DNA of 64,000 nucleotides. It comes from Numida meleagris. Lineage: Eukaryota; Chordata; Aves; Galliformes; Numididae. This document shows, piece by piece, positions 47,901-59,100 of the stretch. Position 1 is the first letter of the stretch, and every line of letters starts with the position of its first letter. The position numbers were made by a program, and so were the translations under genes. The stretch lies in NCBI RefSeq assembly GCF_002078875.1, contig NC_034412.1, forward strand, positions 34,431,530 through 34,495,529, given 5' to 3'. The notes beneath the pieces are model-generated. The model saw nothing but the letters and a program-made list of their open reading frames with translations. It made no database searches and had not been told where the DNA came from.

Positions 47901-50900
47901 AGGCCATCACCTACAGTGTCCAAGCTCTAAACACAGATCTGTTTCGGTCGAGGGCAGCTCCATTCAGAGTGTAATTGAAACCTATTTATATAGCACAACT
48001 GTACCATCTCAGATTTGTTTTAAGTTAACTCCAAGAGATTTAAAATAAAATCCAAAGGTTAGAGGCATGCTCTTGCTTCCCATCCTCTTCTCACCAGTTT
48101 TCACTTCGTACTGGGTGACACAATCCTCAGTGGCAAAAGACTCAATCTTGCGGCAGCACGGTTCCTGATTACGCTCATGGCTCTGCCCACCGCTTAACCC
48201 TCTGGCCCTCAAACGCAGCACGCGCCCCAGAGCACCAGAGCCACCCCAGAACGACCCTCCCGACACACTGCTGCCCAGGAGGAAGTACACAGCACAGGTA
48301 GCAGGCAACGGTCCGACCCCAACCTTTTTATAGCCTCTTTGTGTCAGCAGACCGAAGGGTGCCGGTGAGTCAGATCGTTACACAACAACGGAATCTAGTT
48401 CGCTAATTCCAATCCCTGCGTCCTTCCAGCCCTACAGACGCCACGACATCCACAGCAACAATATTCACTTGCACAGACCAACTGACAGAGCTACGGCCAA
48501 ACCACAGGCCCCCTCCACACCCCCGGCTGTGTTACCAACAAGACAGAGCTTGCAGCTGTGCCAGCGCTACCGCTGTTAAGCAGGCTTTCACGCTGACCCA
48601 GCTGGCAAGGGTGAGCACGACAAGCAGGACCGCGTCCCCGAGCACGCCAAAGAAGGGTTACAAAATGCAGTTCAGCAGCACCACCACGTGGGTCACTTCC
48701 CATTTATCTGCAGAGCAAAGGACTTGTACTCTTCTGTCCGACTTTACCATTTAGAACAAGGGCTTCTCACTAATACACTTATCCTCTCATCACAGCTGGC
48801 CTTCAGAGCCTCTAACGGGAAACATTATACTGACAGAGCTGTTAGCAGCACAGAGCCGGTAGCACGAATACAAATTTGTGCATTTAGCTGAACTTACTGC
48901 CTGGTACTACTTCAAATTGAGGCTTCCCATCCTCTAAGGATGTCAGAGTTGCCAGTTTGGCCTCTATCATTTCGCCATCTATGAACCTTCCAGAATACGC
49001 AGTCCTTCCATCAGGGTACACGTAGGCTATCTTCTCTCCAGTCATCTCTCCTTCTTCATTCACTTCTCCTACAAGGCTGCCTCCGTCCTGAAAGCACGGA
49101 CAAGAAAGAGAAGAGCACTTCGTTATTTTTCCTGACTTTTGAAAAGAAGCAACCTAAACTAACTGCTGTAAGCTCAGATGCAAGGAGGAGTAAGAATGAG
49201 CAGAAGCAGCTAAGTCCGACTCCGGTCAGGATAAAAACAGTGCAAGAAACGAACGGAGTCTTCCACGTTGTTTGACACAGCCCAAACCCGAGCTCTTTCC
49301 TGCCATGTGACGCAACAACTGAGCTTCAATGCACCAAAGTTTTACGTGAACAGTCTGTCCAACATGGCTTGAAGTAACACGCTTACAAAAACACACCTAA
49401 AAAAAGCAGTATCACCACCGTCGCCGTAATTTAGTGCAGTAATAAGAGCACACTGCAATTGCAAAGGGTTTTCCAGAGCAATATCCGAGCTTATATCACA
49501 AGTCACAAAAATTCTGGCTCACTTAATGACTGAAGTACTAGCACACCCTCCATTCAGGGGCACAGTTCACAAACCGGCTCCATCTTGTTCACTGGGCCAA
49601 GGCAGCACCCCCTGCTTAGGACTCCTCTCCCAGCCAAACAGGAGCAGCAGGTTACAATAACTCACGTGGCTCACACGCTTTTCATCAGCAGTCAGCGCTA
49701 CAAAGGGACAGAACCACCGGCCCAGCCTTCCTGAGGACACGTGTGGAAATGCCCTTATGCAGGACTGGGCTCTCCAGAAGATAAAAATAAGAAGGGCACC
49801 TCACGGCCTCACTGTACACACAGAAACACTGAAGAGGTTTCACTGTATCTTGGATTATCCAAAACCAGAAGGAACAGAACTTCCACCCAGGTTTTCACAT
49901 TTCCTTTTGGATAGCTGGCTTTTAGTAGGTATTTGCTTCAGCCACAGAGAAAAGAGACACACGAGCATACTATTTGGCAAAAAAGAGAGCGGGAGGTCAG
50001 TCTTACCGGGTAATAAATCCAACAAACTCCATGTCGGATGTTGTCCTTGTACTGCCCTTTGAATATCAGTCGCCCATCACTGTCATACTCCTGGGCTGGG
50101 CCGTTCAGCTCTCCATCCACATACGTGCCATGAAGCACCACTCCGTCCTCGTAAGTGTAGATTCCCTGGCCCTGCAGGGCATCGTCAACGTAGTACCCTT
50201 CCAGGGTGCTGGCAAAAAGAGAAAGGAAAGAGCAGTAGAAGACTAGTCACCTCTGTAAGAAGTGAATCCACAGCCTCGATGCAGGTACAACGCAACTGCG
50301 TGCTTCACGCTGTCCTTCGACCAGGGCGTACCGTGTGTACAAATGATTCCTCACCTACATTACACAGCCCTGCTTATCTTATAGGTTGTGGGAGCAAATT
50401 GAAACAGCAAATGGACTGCTCTTGGTCCAAGAACAAATTACTGCCCAAGAAAGCTACGCTCGCGTTAGGCTCTTCTACCTCCCGTGTGTGGCTCTGCGGC
50501 GACATCGCTCTGGTAAGAAGACACTGAACTGTCCCACAGATGGACCATAATAGAGCACAAACCGCAACCCGCCACCAAGTCACAGCCAGTTCCCTAGCAA
50601 TACACTTTGCAGCAACCTGTCCTCGACTTGCTAAAGGCACTGTCATTTTTCCACCTATTTCTATTAAAACGGAGTGGAGCCTGTCAAACACAACTCACGC
50701 TGCGCTGTAATTTGAACAAAGACACGCTCATCTCACTTGGACTTGGACTCGCAAACCCTTCAGAAGGGACGTGACAACACTCTCACGTTCTGCTTTGTTT
50801 CCTTGCTTAAAAAGGCCACTGATGGAAACTACACAGAATGAAAGCATCACCGAGCAGATCCTCCTTTACAGTTATTTCTTTCTCGAGTCAGAACCAGCCC

Positions 50901-53242
50901 AAGGAAATACCAACTGTTGAGCTTCTACCAGCACATTTAGCTAATGACCAGCTGCAGCACACACACTTTTGTTGCGTAATTCTGCTTCCAATGCAGACCG
51001 AATAAGCAGTTTGTCTGGGAGCACAAGAGCCAAACTCCCTGCAGCTGATAACACACATAGAGCCCATGTTTAAACGTACTCTTTAAAAGAAGTCACGCTT
51101 AATGTGGCACGCTTCCTGCTTCTAAGTCATGCCAATGGACCCTGACAACCCCTCACCCACCCTTCCTTACGCATGGCGGTACTGAAAGCTTTTTCTTAAC
51201 AATAACACACGTCCCTGCTGCGATCTGGGAGCCGCCAGCTTATGGGAGCGCCTGGTTAACGGGAGCAGCAGCCACAGCTCAGCACCAGGCACAGCTCTCA
51301 CGCTCACAGTTATTGTGCAAAGCGCTTGTGAAGCGCTCTCCAGCGAGCGTCAGCACCACCGAGAGCTTGAGTACGTCATACAAGTGAAGAACCCGCCAGA
51401 ACTGAAACTGCTCTCCAAAAGAATACGTGGGGTGTGTTGCAGTTTTGAAGGGGGAGGAAAAAAACAATGAAAAACTGATAGTTAATTGCAGGTATCCTTA
51501 AGGTTAGCTGAGACCTGCCCACTTCCTGCCCTGAAGCGCAGAGCACAGCGCCACAGGGAGAGATGCTCAGAGAAACGTTTGCAGTTCATTTCTCTTCATA
51601 AGCTCCCTTCCGAAGCGCTGAGCCTGGCTGAAGGCACAGTTAATGGGAACAGTGGGCCCTGCGTTACGCCAAGTCATCCTCCCTCGGTGTGCCGTCACCT
51701 GAATTGTGACGCCGTCAGTAACCGGAGTCCCCACTGGCTTACAGCTGCCGCGGCTCAATTAAAATAAGCTCAGGCCAGTTTATAGAAACACCCCATTTTC
51801 TAAAACAGTATCATGGACTGTGTTTGAACATTTTCATTTTGCTAGTTCCTGCAGTCACACCTGCAGCCAACCCTTCCGTTTCGTTATGGGTTACGTAAAT
51901 TGAAGAAAAATAAAGAGCTGCCGACGGCAAAGAGGTACAGAAAAGGCCGAGTACAGGCGGCAGCAGCCCGAGTCCCCCCACAGAGTGCAGCCTGTGCTCC
52001 AGGTGAGGTGGAGCAGCTCCACCGCCCAACCCAGCTGGCCGCTTTCTCCAACTGTATGCTCAGAGCCTGCTCTGCTGAGGTCATCAATAGGCGCAGAAGC
52101 GTTAAGTACGCGTGTCCATAGAGACGCTGTCTGCCAACTCAGAAAAAAAAAAAAACGTGTTTTGGAGAGGTCAGCTGCTGGGCAGTAGTGATTTCCAGCG
52201 ACTCGCACAAGATATAATAAGCCCATTACCAACAACAGTGGGGATTTTTCTTCATCCAGGCTCAGAGGCCTGATCAGTTTCTGCGTAACTGAATAAAAAT
52301 ATTATCCTTCTCATGACAAAAGCCCCACAATCTCCTGTATGAAGCAACTGCAAAGATGGGCGCAGACAAGGAGCTGACTCACTGAGCGGCACAATACCTC
52401 CACTCCTGCTCGGAGGTTTGCAGAACAGGGGGGAGAGCGGAGCCGGCACGACCGTCAGCCTCGCAGCTGCTATTCATAGTGCCACCGGCAGCTGCGGAGC
52501 CATGAAGAATTGTGTCCTTTCAGACATCTGCTGCTCCTCCCGAGGAAGTTCTGAGCAACTGCGGGGAGAAGTGCTGCCGGTGGGGGAAGGCGCTCGGGGT
52601 ACTCCTAATGAGGGCTTCGGAAGGAAAAGCGCACACAGGCACAGAGCAGCCCCTGCCGCAGCTCCCGGAGAACAAAGTGCAAGTTACAGGGGCTTCTCTG
52701 AAAATAAAGCAGGTCGCAGGCAACGTGCAGAAGATGGGGAAGAGCTGAGAACGAAGCCGCACGTAACGTGCTCCTTTTAGCCGCTAGCAGTTCCCATGAC
52801 CAAGCAGGCACGGAGGTGCCCCGAGAGGGTCCCACACCCGTGCATAACCCGGCACTCGGAGCTGCAGGCCCTTGATTTGCCTCACAGGCCTCCAGAGAAG
52901 TCCACTGCAGTTATGAGCAGGGACTTTGGGGCCCGAGTAGCTGTTACTGTGACTTTTCAATAGCTCCAAGCACATCCCAATTCCTAAGGTCTACAACCAC
53001 GGCTTTTCATACAGAAGCTTATTTGGAAACTCTCAATACAAGAACCGAGGATTAGATTCATAGCACTGAAAGCAGGAGGAGAAATACAAAACATAGGAGA
53101 GCCAGTGTTTACCTTCCATCAAAGAAGAAGAACTTGCCACGGCCGTTCTTTTCTCCATGCACAAAGTTTCCCTCAAACCTGTCCGTGGATGAATAGGTGA
53201 CTGTACAGAATCCATGCGGCAACCCGTCGTCATCTAGATGTC
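44814..53242 (-). CDS. SETD7: SETD7 lysine methyltransferase, exons 2-8 (exon 1 missing in gap)
   Basis: Seven exons splice in frame into residues 14-366 of a 366-residue protein. Family knowledge: SETD7 (SET7/9) monomethylates histone H3 Lys4 and non-histone targets such as p53 and TAF10, using S-adenosylmethionine. Seen: MORN-type repeats in exons 2-4 ([61 protein letters not shown]), then the SET domain with GEGLFSK, Tyr245, the pseudoknot [12 protein letters not shown] with Lys294, Asn296 and His297, Tyr305, and VAYGY with Tyr335. Numbering falls exactly on the human catalytic positions if exon 1 supplies 13 codons plus one base. That exon should lie in the N run at 55637-55938. Introns are all GT/AG. 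Confidence 0.96.
45942..46099 (-). CDS. SETD7: SETD7 exon 7 (residues 255-306)
   Basis: Encodes [20 protein letters not shown] through [15 protein letters not shown], the SET pseudoknot with the Asn296-His297 cofactor-binding pair and Tyr305. Donor GACCC|GTAAGT, phase 2. The split codon becomes Pro307, where I recall Met in human SETD7. Confidence 0.96.
46348..46465 (-). CDS. SETD7: SETD7 exon 6 (residues 216-254)
   Basis: Acceptor TTTGTAG|G and donor CAGGAG|GTAAAG. Encodes [18 protein letters not shown] and [15 protein letters not shown], the SET-N segment with Tyr245. Confidence 0.95.
47157..47238 (-). CDS. SETD7: SETD7 exon 5 (residues 189-214)
   Basis: 82-base exon with acceptor CCTTTTAG|GC and donor GAGAG|GTAGGC. 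Encodes [20 protein letters not shown] and DPYESE, the pre-SET linker. Confidence 0.95.
47741..47926 (-). other. Exon-like ORF with a membrane segment in SETD7 intron 4
   Basis: On the minus strand GTTTAG|AGC is followed by 61 open codons: [14 protein letters not shown], a hydrophobic [16 protein letters not shown], then [16 protein letters not shown] and a stop. There is no ATG at the start. An internal donor-like GGG|GTATGT occurs after WIGG, and AATAAA overlaps the stop (47744-47749). The phase would fit splicing from SETD7 exon 3 but not exon 4. It may be a chance frame, since the + strand purine-rich run near 47850-47875 automatically gives hydrophobic residues on the other strand. Confidence 0.15.
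48898..49087 (-). CDS. SETD7: SETD7 exon 4 (residues 125-187)
   Basis: Acceptor GCTTTCAG|GACGGA and donor GGCA|GTAAGT, phase 1. Encodes the last MORN-type strands ([38 protein letters not shown]) and the linker to the SET domain. Confidence 0.95.
50007..50208 (-). CDS. SETD7: SETD7 exon 3 (residues 58-124)
   Basis: Acceptor TTTGCCAG|CACC and donor CCCG|GTAAGA, phase 0 at the donor. Encodes MORN repeats from [10 protein letters not shown] to [10 protein letters not shown]. Confidence 0.96.
50209..53112 (-). other. SETD7: SETD7 intron 2
   Basis: 2.9 kb intron without recognised repeats or nested genes. The + strand frame at 52418-52780 is not supported by any domain. Confidence 0.7.
53113..53242 (-). 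CDS. SETD7: SETD7 exon 2 (residues 14-57)
   Basis: Acceptor TTCTTTCAG|GACATC and donor GGAAG|GTAAAC. Encodes [20 protein letters not shown] and [20 protein letters not shown]. Codon 14 (Gly) is split and needs one base from exon 1. Confidence 0.95.
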
Positions 53243-55636
53243 CTGAAAGAAAATCCAGACAAAGAACAAAAAAACACATTAAACTCCATATCAATTTGCA
53301 AACCTGCTCTGATTACGCAGATGCCCAAATTGTGACAGCTGCCCAGTATTAAACATCAATCCTCACCAAAACATTTCTGTTAAGAAAAGTGATCAGAGAT
53401 TCAGTGTAACTAAGGCTACTGTTGTGCAACACGCTACACCTAAAAGAAAGAGGAAAAAGGGCCAGCATACAAGGAGAGGGATGGAAGACACGAGAGAGAG
53501 GAGAAACAAAAAATTAAAAACGTATCTGAAATAAACAAGTTCCGTATCACTCTAGCTTCCCTTAACGCACCACTTCAAAAATGCAGTAACTGTTCACATC
53601 CAAAAAGTGCAGTTGCCGGTGAGAACAGAACACACATCCACTTCACTCCATTGAGTAAGACAGGGGTTTTAGGATAAATATAAGCCTCACAACAAGGTGG
53701 GTGTGCCACCTCATAGCTATATGAACATAAGCATACAAAAATAAAAGCGAGTCATATCTGCAACACTGCGCACTTGTGGGACATCTGTCAGTCACCCGCT
53801 TTGTACCTCAAGCGCTGCTAGGCCGGGCCTTTGCAATGTGCAAAGCCCCCCCAGCCATATCAGCTTTCCCCATCGCAGCTGGCAGCAGATGGGTGACACG
53901 CAGATCCCCAGTGCACGGCTCCGTATCTGACCAAATGCAACTGTTGGCTTTGATTAACTTGGAGCACAACAGAGCCCATGTTGCGGCCCTCACCACTTCC
54001 TCAGAGCGAAAGTGAAATGCGAGGCAGCGCCGCACCGACAGCTGTTCCTGGCGTACCCAGAGCACCAAGCACCGTGCTAGCAGAGTGCCGCCCTGATGCA
54101 GCACAAAGGTGCTCGAGTGCAGCCGCGTGAGGATATCAGGAACCCTCTCACGGGCAGCGTGCCCACAACCTGCCCCAGCCCTAACGCCAGGCCGACCTGC
54201 AGCCACAGCACAGAGCGCTGCTGGGACACAGCTCCCAACTTCTGCCTCAGTAACAAGTCATTAAAATACACAGACATGAGGGAGAAAGAGAGCAAAAGTA
54301 GCTAAGAGAACGTTCCTCAAACTGAGTTATGCTCTGTAGGTTTATTAACCGTCTCCTGCACGCGGTACAGTTAAGTACAGAAATGTACCCAGGAAGAAGG
54401 TGTACAGGAGAAAATAACGAGATATCCCATCTCGCTTACAGAGTGTAAAAGGTATCAAAGCCATTGGACATTGCTTAGCGTGTGAGCTCGGAGACGTAAC
54501 GGAGCAAAGGATCGGAAGTACAAGAACCAGGCTGCGTCCCCGAGGGCTTCTCCTAACGCGGCCGAGGGGCCTGTGCTGCTCCTGCGGGCAGGGGGAGGCT
54601 CTGACCCTTCCGGCTCTGCGGAGCAGGACAGGCTCAGCAATTATGCCCATGTTGTTAGAAGAGTGGTGACGTTTCTCATGTGGACACTTCGTTCAGACAA
54701 AAAACCACCACACAAACATGTAAGGTTTTAATTAAGGGCCTGAATTCCTAACGTATCGGTATGAGAAGGCACCCTGGTGAAAGCTCACAAGCCCAACACA
54801 GTACGCCGCGAGTTCTCCCCTTGCCACAGGAGCGAACCTTTCATAAAGCACTTGGATTAAAACAGCACACCAAAACAACCGGCATGCGACGCTTCTGAAG
54901 AGCAAACCCAACCACTTTCCAGCCTCACTCGTGGCGCTCCTCAGCCCCATTAAGCCCCTCTGGGTTGCGGAGCCCAGCGCAGGGGCTGCCACGCTCACAG
55001 AGCGCGCACGGCAGGGCTCGGGCCGGCCTGGGGATGCGCACGGGCAGCGTCCTCTGAGGGCCTCTCCACAGAGGATCTGAACCTCAGCCCCGGCACAAAC
55101 AACCCAGTTCTTCTGACAGGCCTGATACGCCACGGATCTTCCCGCACGGAACAATAAATAAATAAATAAATAAATGGAAACCATCTCCAATAACAGACAT
55201 TCAGCATCTCTCAGTCAACGGGAAAAAATGAGAATAAAACAAGCGCTCCCAAGCTTAACTGCACAGAGGCAGCTTTGCTATAGAGCCGAGGCCTTCGGCT
55301 GAGCTCCGCTGCAATGAAAGGGAAGCTCCCCAAGCACTCCGGCAGGAGCAGAACGCCCCGTTCCCTTTCCTCGCCGCTCTCTCCTCTTGCGACAACAAAC
55401 CCCAGATGTCCGAACACGCGTCTAAGTTACGGAACTCCCGCCCCGATGACTCCTCGCAGGCTCCCCGGCCCGTGCGGGTTTAAGCAGAGGAACGGCTGCC
55501 CCGTTCTCCCCATCCCCCAGACCCGAAGGGCGAGGAGCCCCACTCGGCACGGCGGCCCGGCGAAGCCCTGCCAACGCCCGGAGGAGCGCGGCCCGGCGGC
55601 GGCGGCGCCCCGTAACGCCCAGGCCCGCCCGCCCGC
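53243..55636 (-). other. SETD7: SETD7 intron 1 (seen part)
   Basis: Extends from the exon 2 acceptor into the N run. Apart from an (AATA)n microsatellite it holds nothing I recognise; the last ~350 bases become CpG-rich as the promoter is approached. Confidence 0.6.
55153..55176. repeat. (AATA)n microsatellite
   Basis: Five to six perfect AATA/ATAA units inside SETD7 intron 1. Confidence 0.85.
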
Positions 55637-56120
55637 NNNNNNNNNNNNNNNNNNNNNNNNNNNNNNNNNNNNNNNNNNNNNNNNNNNNNNNNNNNNNNNN
55701 NNNNNNNNNNNNNNNNNNNNNNNNNNNNNNNNNNNNNNNNNNNNNNNNNNNNNNNNNNNNNNNNNNNNNNNNNNNNNNNNNNNNNNNNNNNNNNNNNNNN
55801 NNNNNNNNNNNNNNNNNNNNNNNNNNNNNNNNNNNNNNNNNNNNNNNNNNNNNNNNNNNNNNNNNNNNNNNNNNNNNNNNNNNNNNNNNNNNNNNNNNNN
55901 NNNNNNNNNNNNNNNNNNNNNNNNNNNNNNNNNNNNNNGGGCGCGCGCGCGCCGCCCCGCCTATCCCCGCCCCGCAGAGGGCGTGGCCCCGGGGAGGGGC
56001 GTGGCCTGAGAGATAGGGGGCGTGGCTTGGGAGGAGCGGGAGCCGTCCCCTGCAGCAGCGCCGCGCCGGCGGGCGCCGTACCGTTCGCGGCGCGGGAGAA
56101 GGGCGAGGGTTGGGCTGAAA
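55300..56120 (-). promoter_or_regulatory. SETD7: SETD7 CpG-island promoter, interrupted by the gap
   Basis: CpG-dense sequence on both sides of the N run. On the right side three GGGCGTGGC boxes (55979-55987, 55997-56005, 56018-56026) are spaced 18 and 21 bases apart, typical Sp/KLF-type sites. The island could also drive a divergent + strand transcript, for which no exon is identified. Confidence 0.65.
55637..55938. other. Assembly gap (302 N)
   Basis: Unsequenced bases flanked by pure GC-rich CpG-island sequence (GCCCGCCCGCCCGC on the left, GGGCGCGCGCGCGCC on the right). By phase and length it should contain SETD7 exon 1, about 40 coding bases. Confidence 0.95.
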
Positions 56121-59100
56121 CTCGTAAAGCGGCCGGTAACCGTTAAGCGTTGAGCCTTTGGCAGCGGCTCGTAGCGTGACGTGGCATTTCACTTGTTCAA
56201 AGCCTAATTTCCACGAACTGCAGACTGTTGTTTGTCCAGACTCCGCGTTTTGGATGGTACCCGCGGGTTCAGTGAAGGCAGGCTGCTCTTCCGCTCCTTC
56301 AGGCACGTGGGATACGGGCAGGACTCCTCAAAGCCCCGACGCCGTGGTACCCGCCTCGTCACGCATGCACCGAGAGCGTTGGGTGGGCTGTGCCCGGCTC
56401 CGCTCCCAATACTTCCCTTCTGCATGCCAGGGGGGAAATCGGCGGACCTGAGGAAAACCAGAAGTTGGGCTCTGACACGGAGGGGTAGCGCAATTCCGGT
56501 GTGGAAGGCAGCGCTTTGTGTGCGGGTTGTTTATCCTGAAGGGATATTGAGTGACCTGGTTGGGGGCGTTTCGCTTAGCACAGGAAACTGACCAAGCATC
56601 CTCCTGGGCTCCCAATGCCCAAGAAACTTCTGCACAGCGAGGTTAAAGGGGATTGGGCTGTTTATTCACAGAACTGCTTCCATGTGGGATTCCGGGATGC
56701 TTCCTGACTTGTGCCTCGCCCGTGCATTACCAGCTACTCTCAGTACATTACCGGAGTCGACGAGTGCCACTTGCAGGTGTGAGTTGTATGGGCAGCTTGC
56801 CGTCAGTAACTGGAAGAGAATGCACAGGTGATTCCCCGTCACTGCGTGGTGCTGCTTCCGATCTATGCAGGCTTCCCGAGAGCGGGTGCCAGGAGAAGAA
56901 ATATGTACACGTGACCAAATGATTTCATCGTGATATCGTAGCTCGCCTAAGCTACGCTCAAGGCTTGTAGTGGGCAAATGAACATCTTGCAGGGTAGACA
57001 CCGCGTGCCTCGCAGTGCTGCAGAGACGAGTGGTGTTCTTCTCAGCTGCTCATCAGCACGGACAGAATTCCCCTTGCAACAGAATGCTCTACAAAAGATT
57101 ACCGTGGCAAAGTGACGCTGTTGAGCAGACAACCTGTAGTTCCTGGCACCAACGCTATGTCTTCTAATTCACGTTCCATCCTGATCTAATGATGGGAGGA
57201 GGTTCTCCACAAGAATTCGGCCACAAGAATTTAGGCCAGATGGGAGCAAAGCAAGGACCGAGGCAAACGGAACTGCAGGAGGAAACTGCACATGGGGTGT
57301 GGAAATCGGGTGGAGAACTCCCTCCCAAGGACAGGGTAGAGACGTGACTTTCTGTTACAGCCGCACCACCTCAGTAAGCTCCCCAATGGACTTACACACT
57401 CGAGCTGCACCGCAGCAAATTGCCCCGTGCCTAGACTGCTGAGAGACGCGAACTTAAGGGCAACGGGAGAGCACACACACCTGAAATTTTGGTAAGGACT
57501 TCACTCAAATCTGGTTTTTTCATCAACCAAATAATTAGTGGCTGGCTCCACACAGTGGTTTTTCATGTTATTCCACTGAGTAGGGTTTGGCATTTGGTCT
57601 TTTCTCTCTCAGAACAGCCCTGTAGTGGTCTTCCAGAGAGGGGCCATTTGCAAGCCTGAACAGTCCAGCAGTCTTTGCAGGAGAGCAGTGAAATCCATCT
57701 GGAGTCCTTCTGGCTGCCGGCAGACCTGTTTTTGGCTGGGGAGATGAGGGACTGGGAGGTGGTGGTGCCCGAGTGCACATCCATGAGCGCGATACTGGGT
57801 TCCTGCAGAGATAGGGACAGGGCGTCAGTGGGAGAACCTGCTTCTCCATAAACGTAAGGGCGCACTGTGATTAAATATGTATATATTTGTTTGTACCTAC
57901 AAAGCCATCGTCAGTATTTATTTACTCACCTGAAAGTGAAGATGAATCTTCAGCACGGACCGAGGACTGCTGAAGCCATGAGAAGTGGCTGAAAGTATCT
58001 CATTTCAGAAAGGGTTTGTGGGGAACGAGGTGCATTACCGTAAGGACCTTGTCGGATGCGTGCTGGGTGCAGCTGTGTCGCTTAGTGCCGCTCTGCCAAG
58101 CCACGGCACCGGGCTGCTCAGAGGCTGTGATTTCAGTTACAGAAGCTGCCTCCTCCTGGGAGGAGGCTGAACGGAGGCACACGAATAATGCTGCACTTGT
58201 GTGCCGGACAAGGCACGACTAAGCAGAAACTTTCTGGCACTCGTTTACAGTAAGATGGGTTCCCATCTGCTTCCAATTTGAGGATGTTCTCTCTGCAGGA
58301 TGCGCAGTGTTAACCTGTAGCTTTCTGCTGAAACATGACTCACGGTACCAGTCATCAGTTCTGGGAATCATATGTGCTTCTGGGAGCAGCTGTTGAGAGC
58401 CAGGGGCTCTGCTGCTTGTATGAAGGTGCCATCAGATGTGACTCCAAATGCAGAGCCTTCCACTTCCAGCCCCGGCATACTCTGCCGTTGGATTCCCAGC
58501 TGTCTTTTTCAGCTGTTTTGTGCAAGCTCTGTCTCACAGCGCAATGAGTAGGCTCCTCCTTGGCCTGTCTTTGCATGGATCGGCTGTATAAAGAAACCAG
58601 GCACTGTGCAGATGTTTAAGGGGAGTAAAGGAGAAAGAAAAAAGACTCCTCCTTCCCGAGGGTGTATATAATCTGTAGAGGCAAACCTAATAAGCCCTGA
58701 AAAGTTCAGATGGAGCGAGACAAAATCTTGTCTGACCATATCACGCTGACACGCTCGCCAAGCAGCAGTTCTCCTCTCAAGACCCCACTGACAGATTGGT
58801 TCACACAGCACAGCCCCGCTCCAGGAACTGCATGTGCAGGGGCCAGGTGGGACCTCCCACCCTGCGACGTGAGCAACCACGGCTGCCAGCGGGCAAGGCA
58901 GCGAGAGGCAGAAAAGCAGCGTGATGTCACACACGGGAACACGACGCGGTTAGGGTATATGTGCACACACGCATCTGCGTGTATCCTGATCTTTTAAGCT
59001 CTTCTCTCCGCCACAGTGATTTCTGACAGCGCACTCTGCCTCGGCCCAGAAACAGATGGGGATGCTCAGTGCTCGCATTTTCTCTTGAGAGAATTAGCAT

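Noticed and set aside
52418..52780. 120-codon + ORF in SETD7 intron 2
   Set aside because: Antisense, no domain and no transcript signals.
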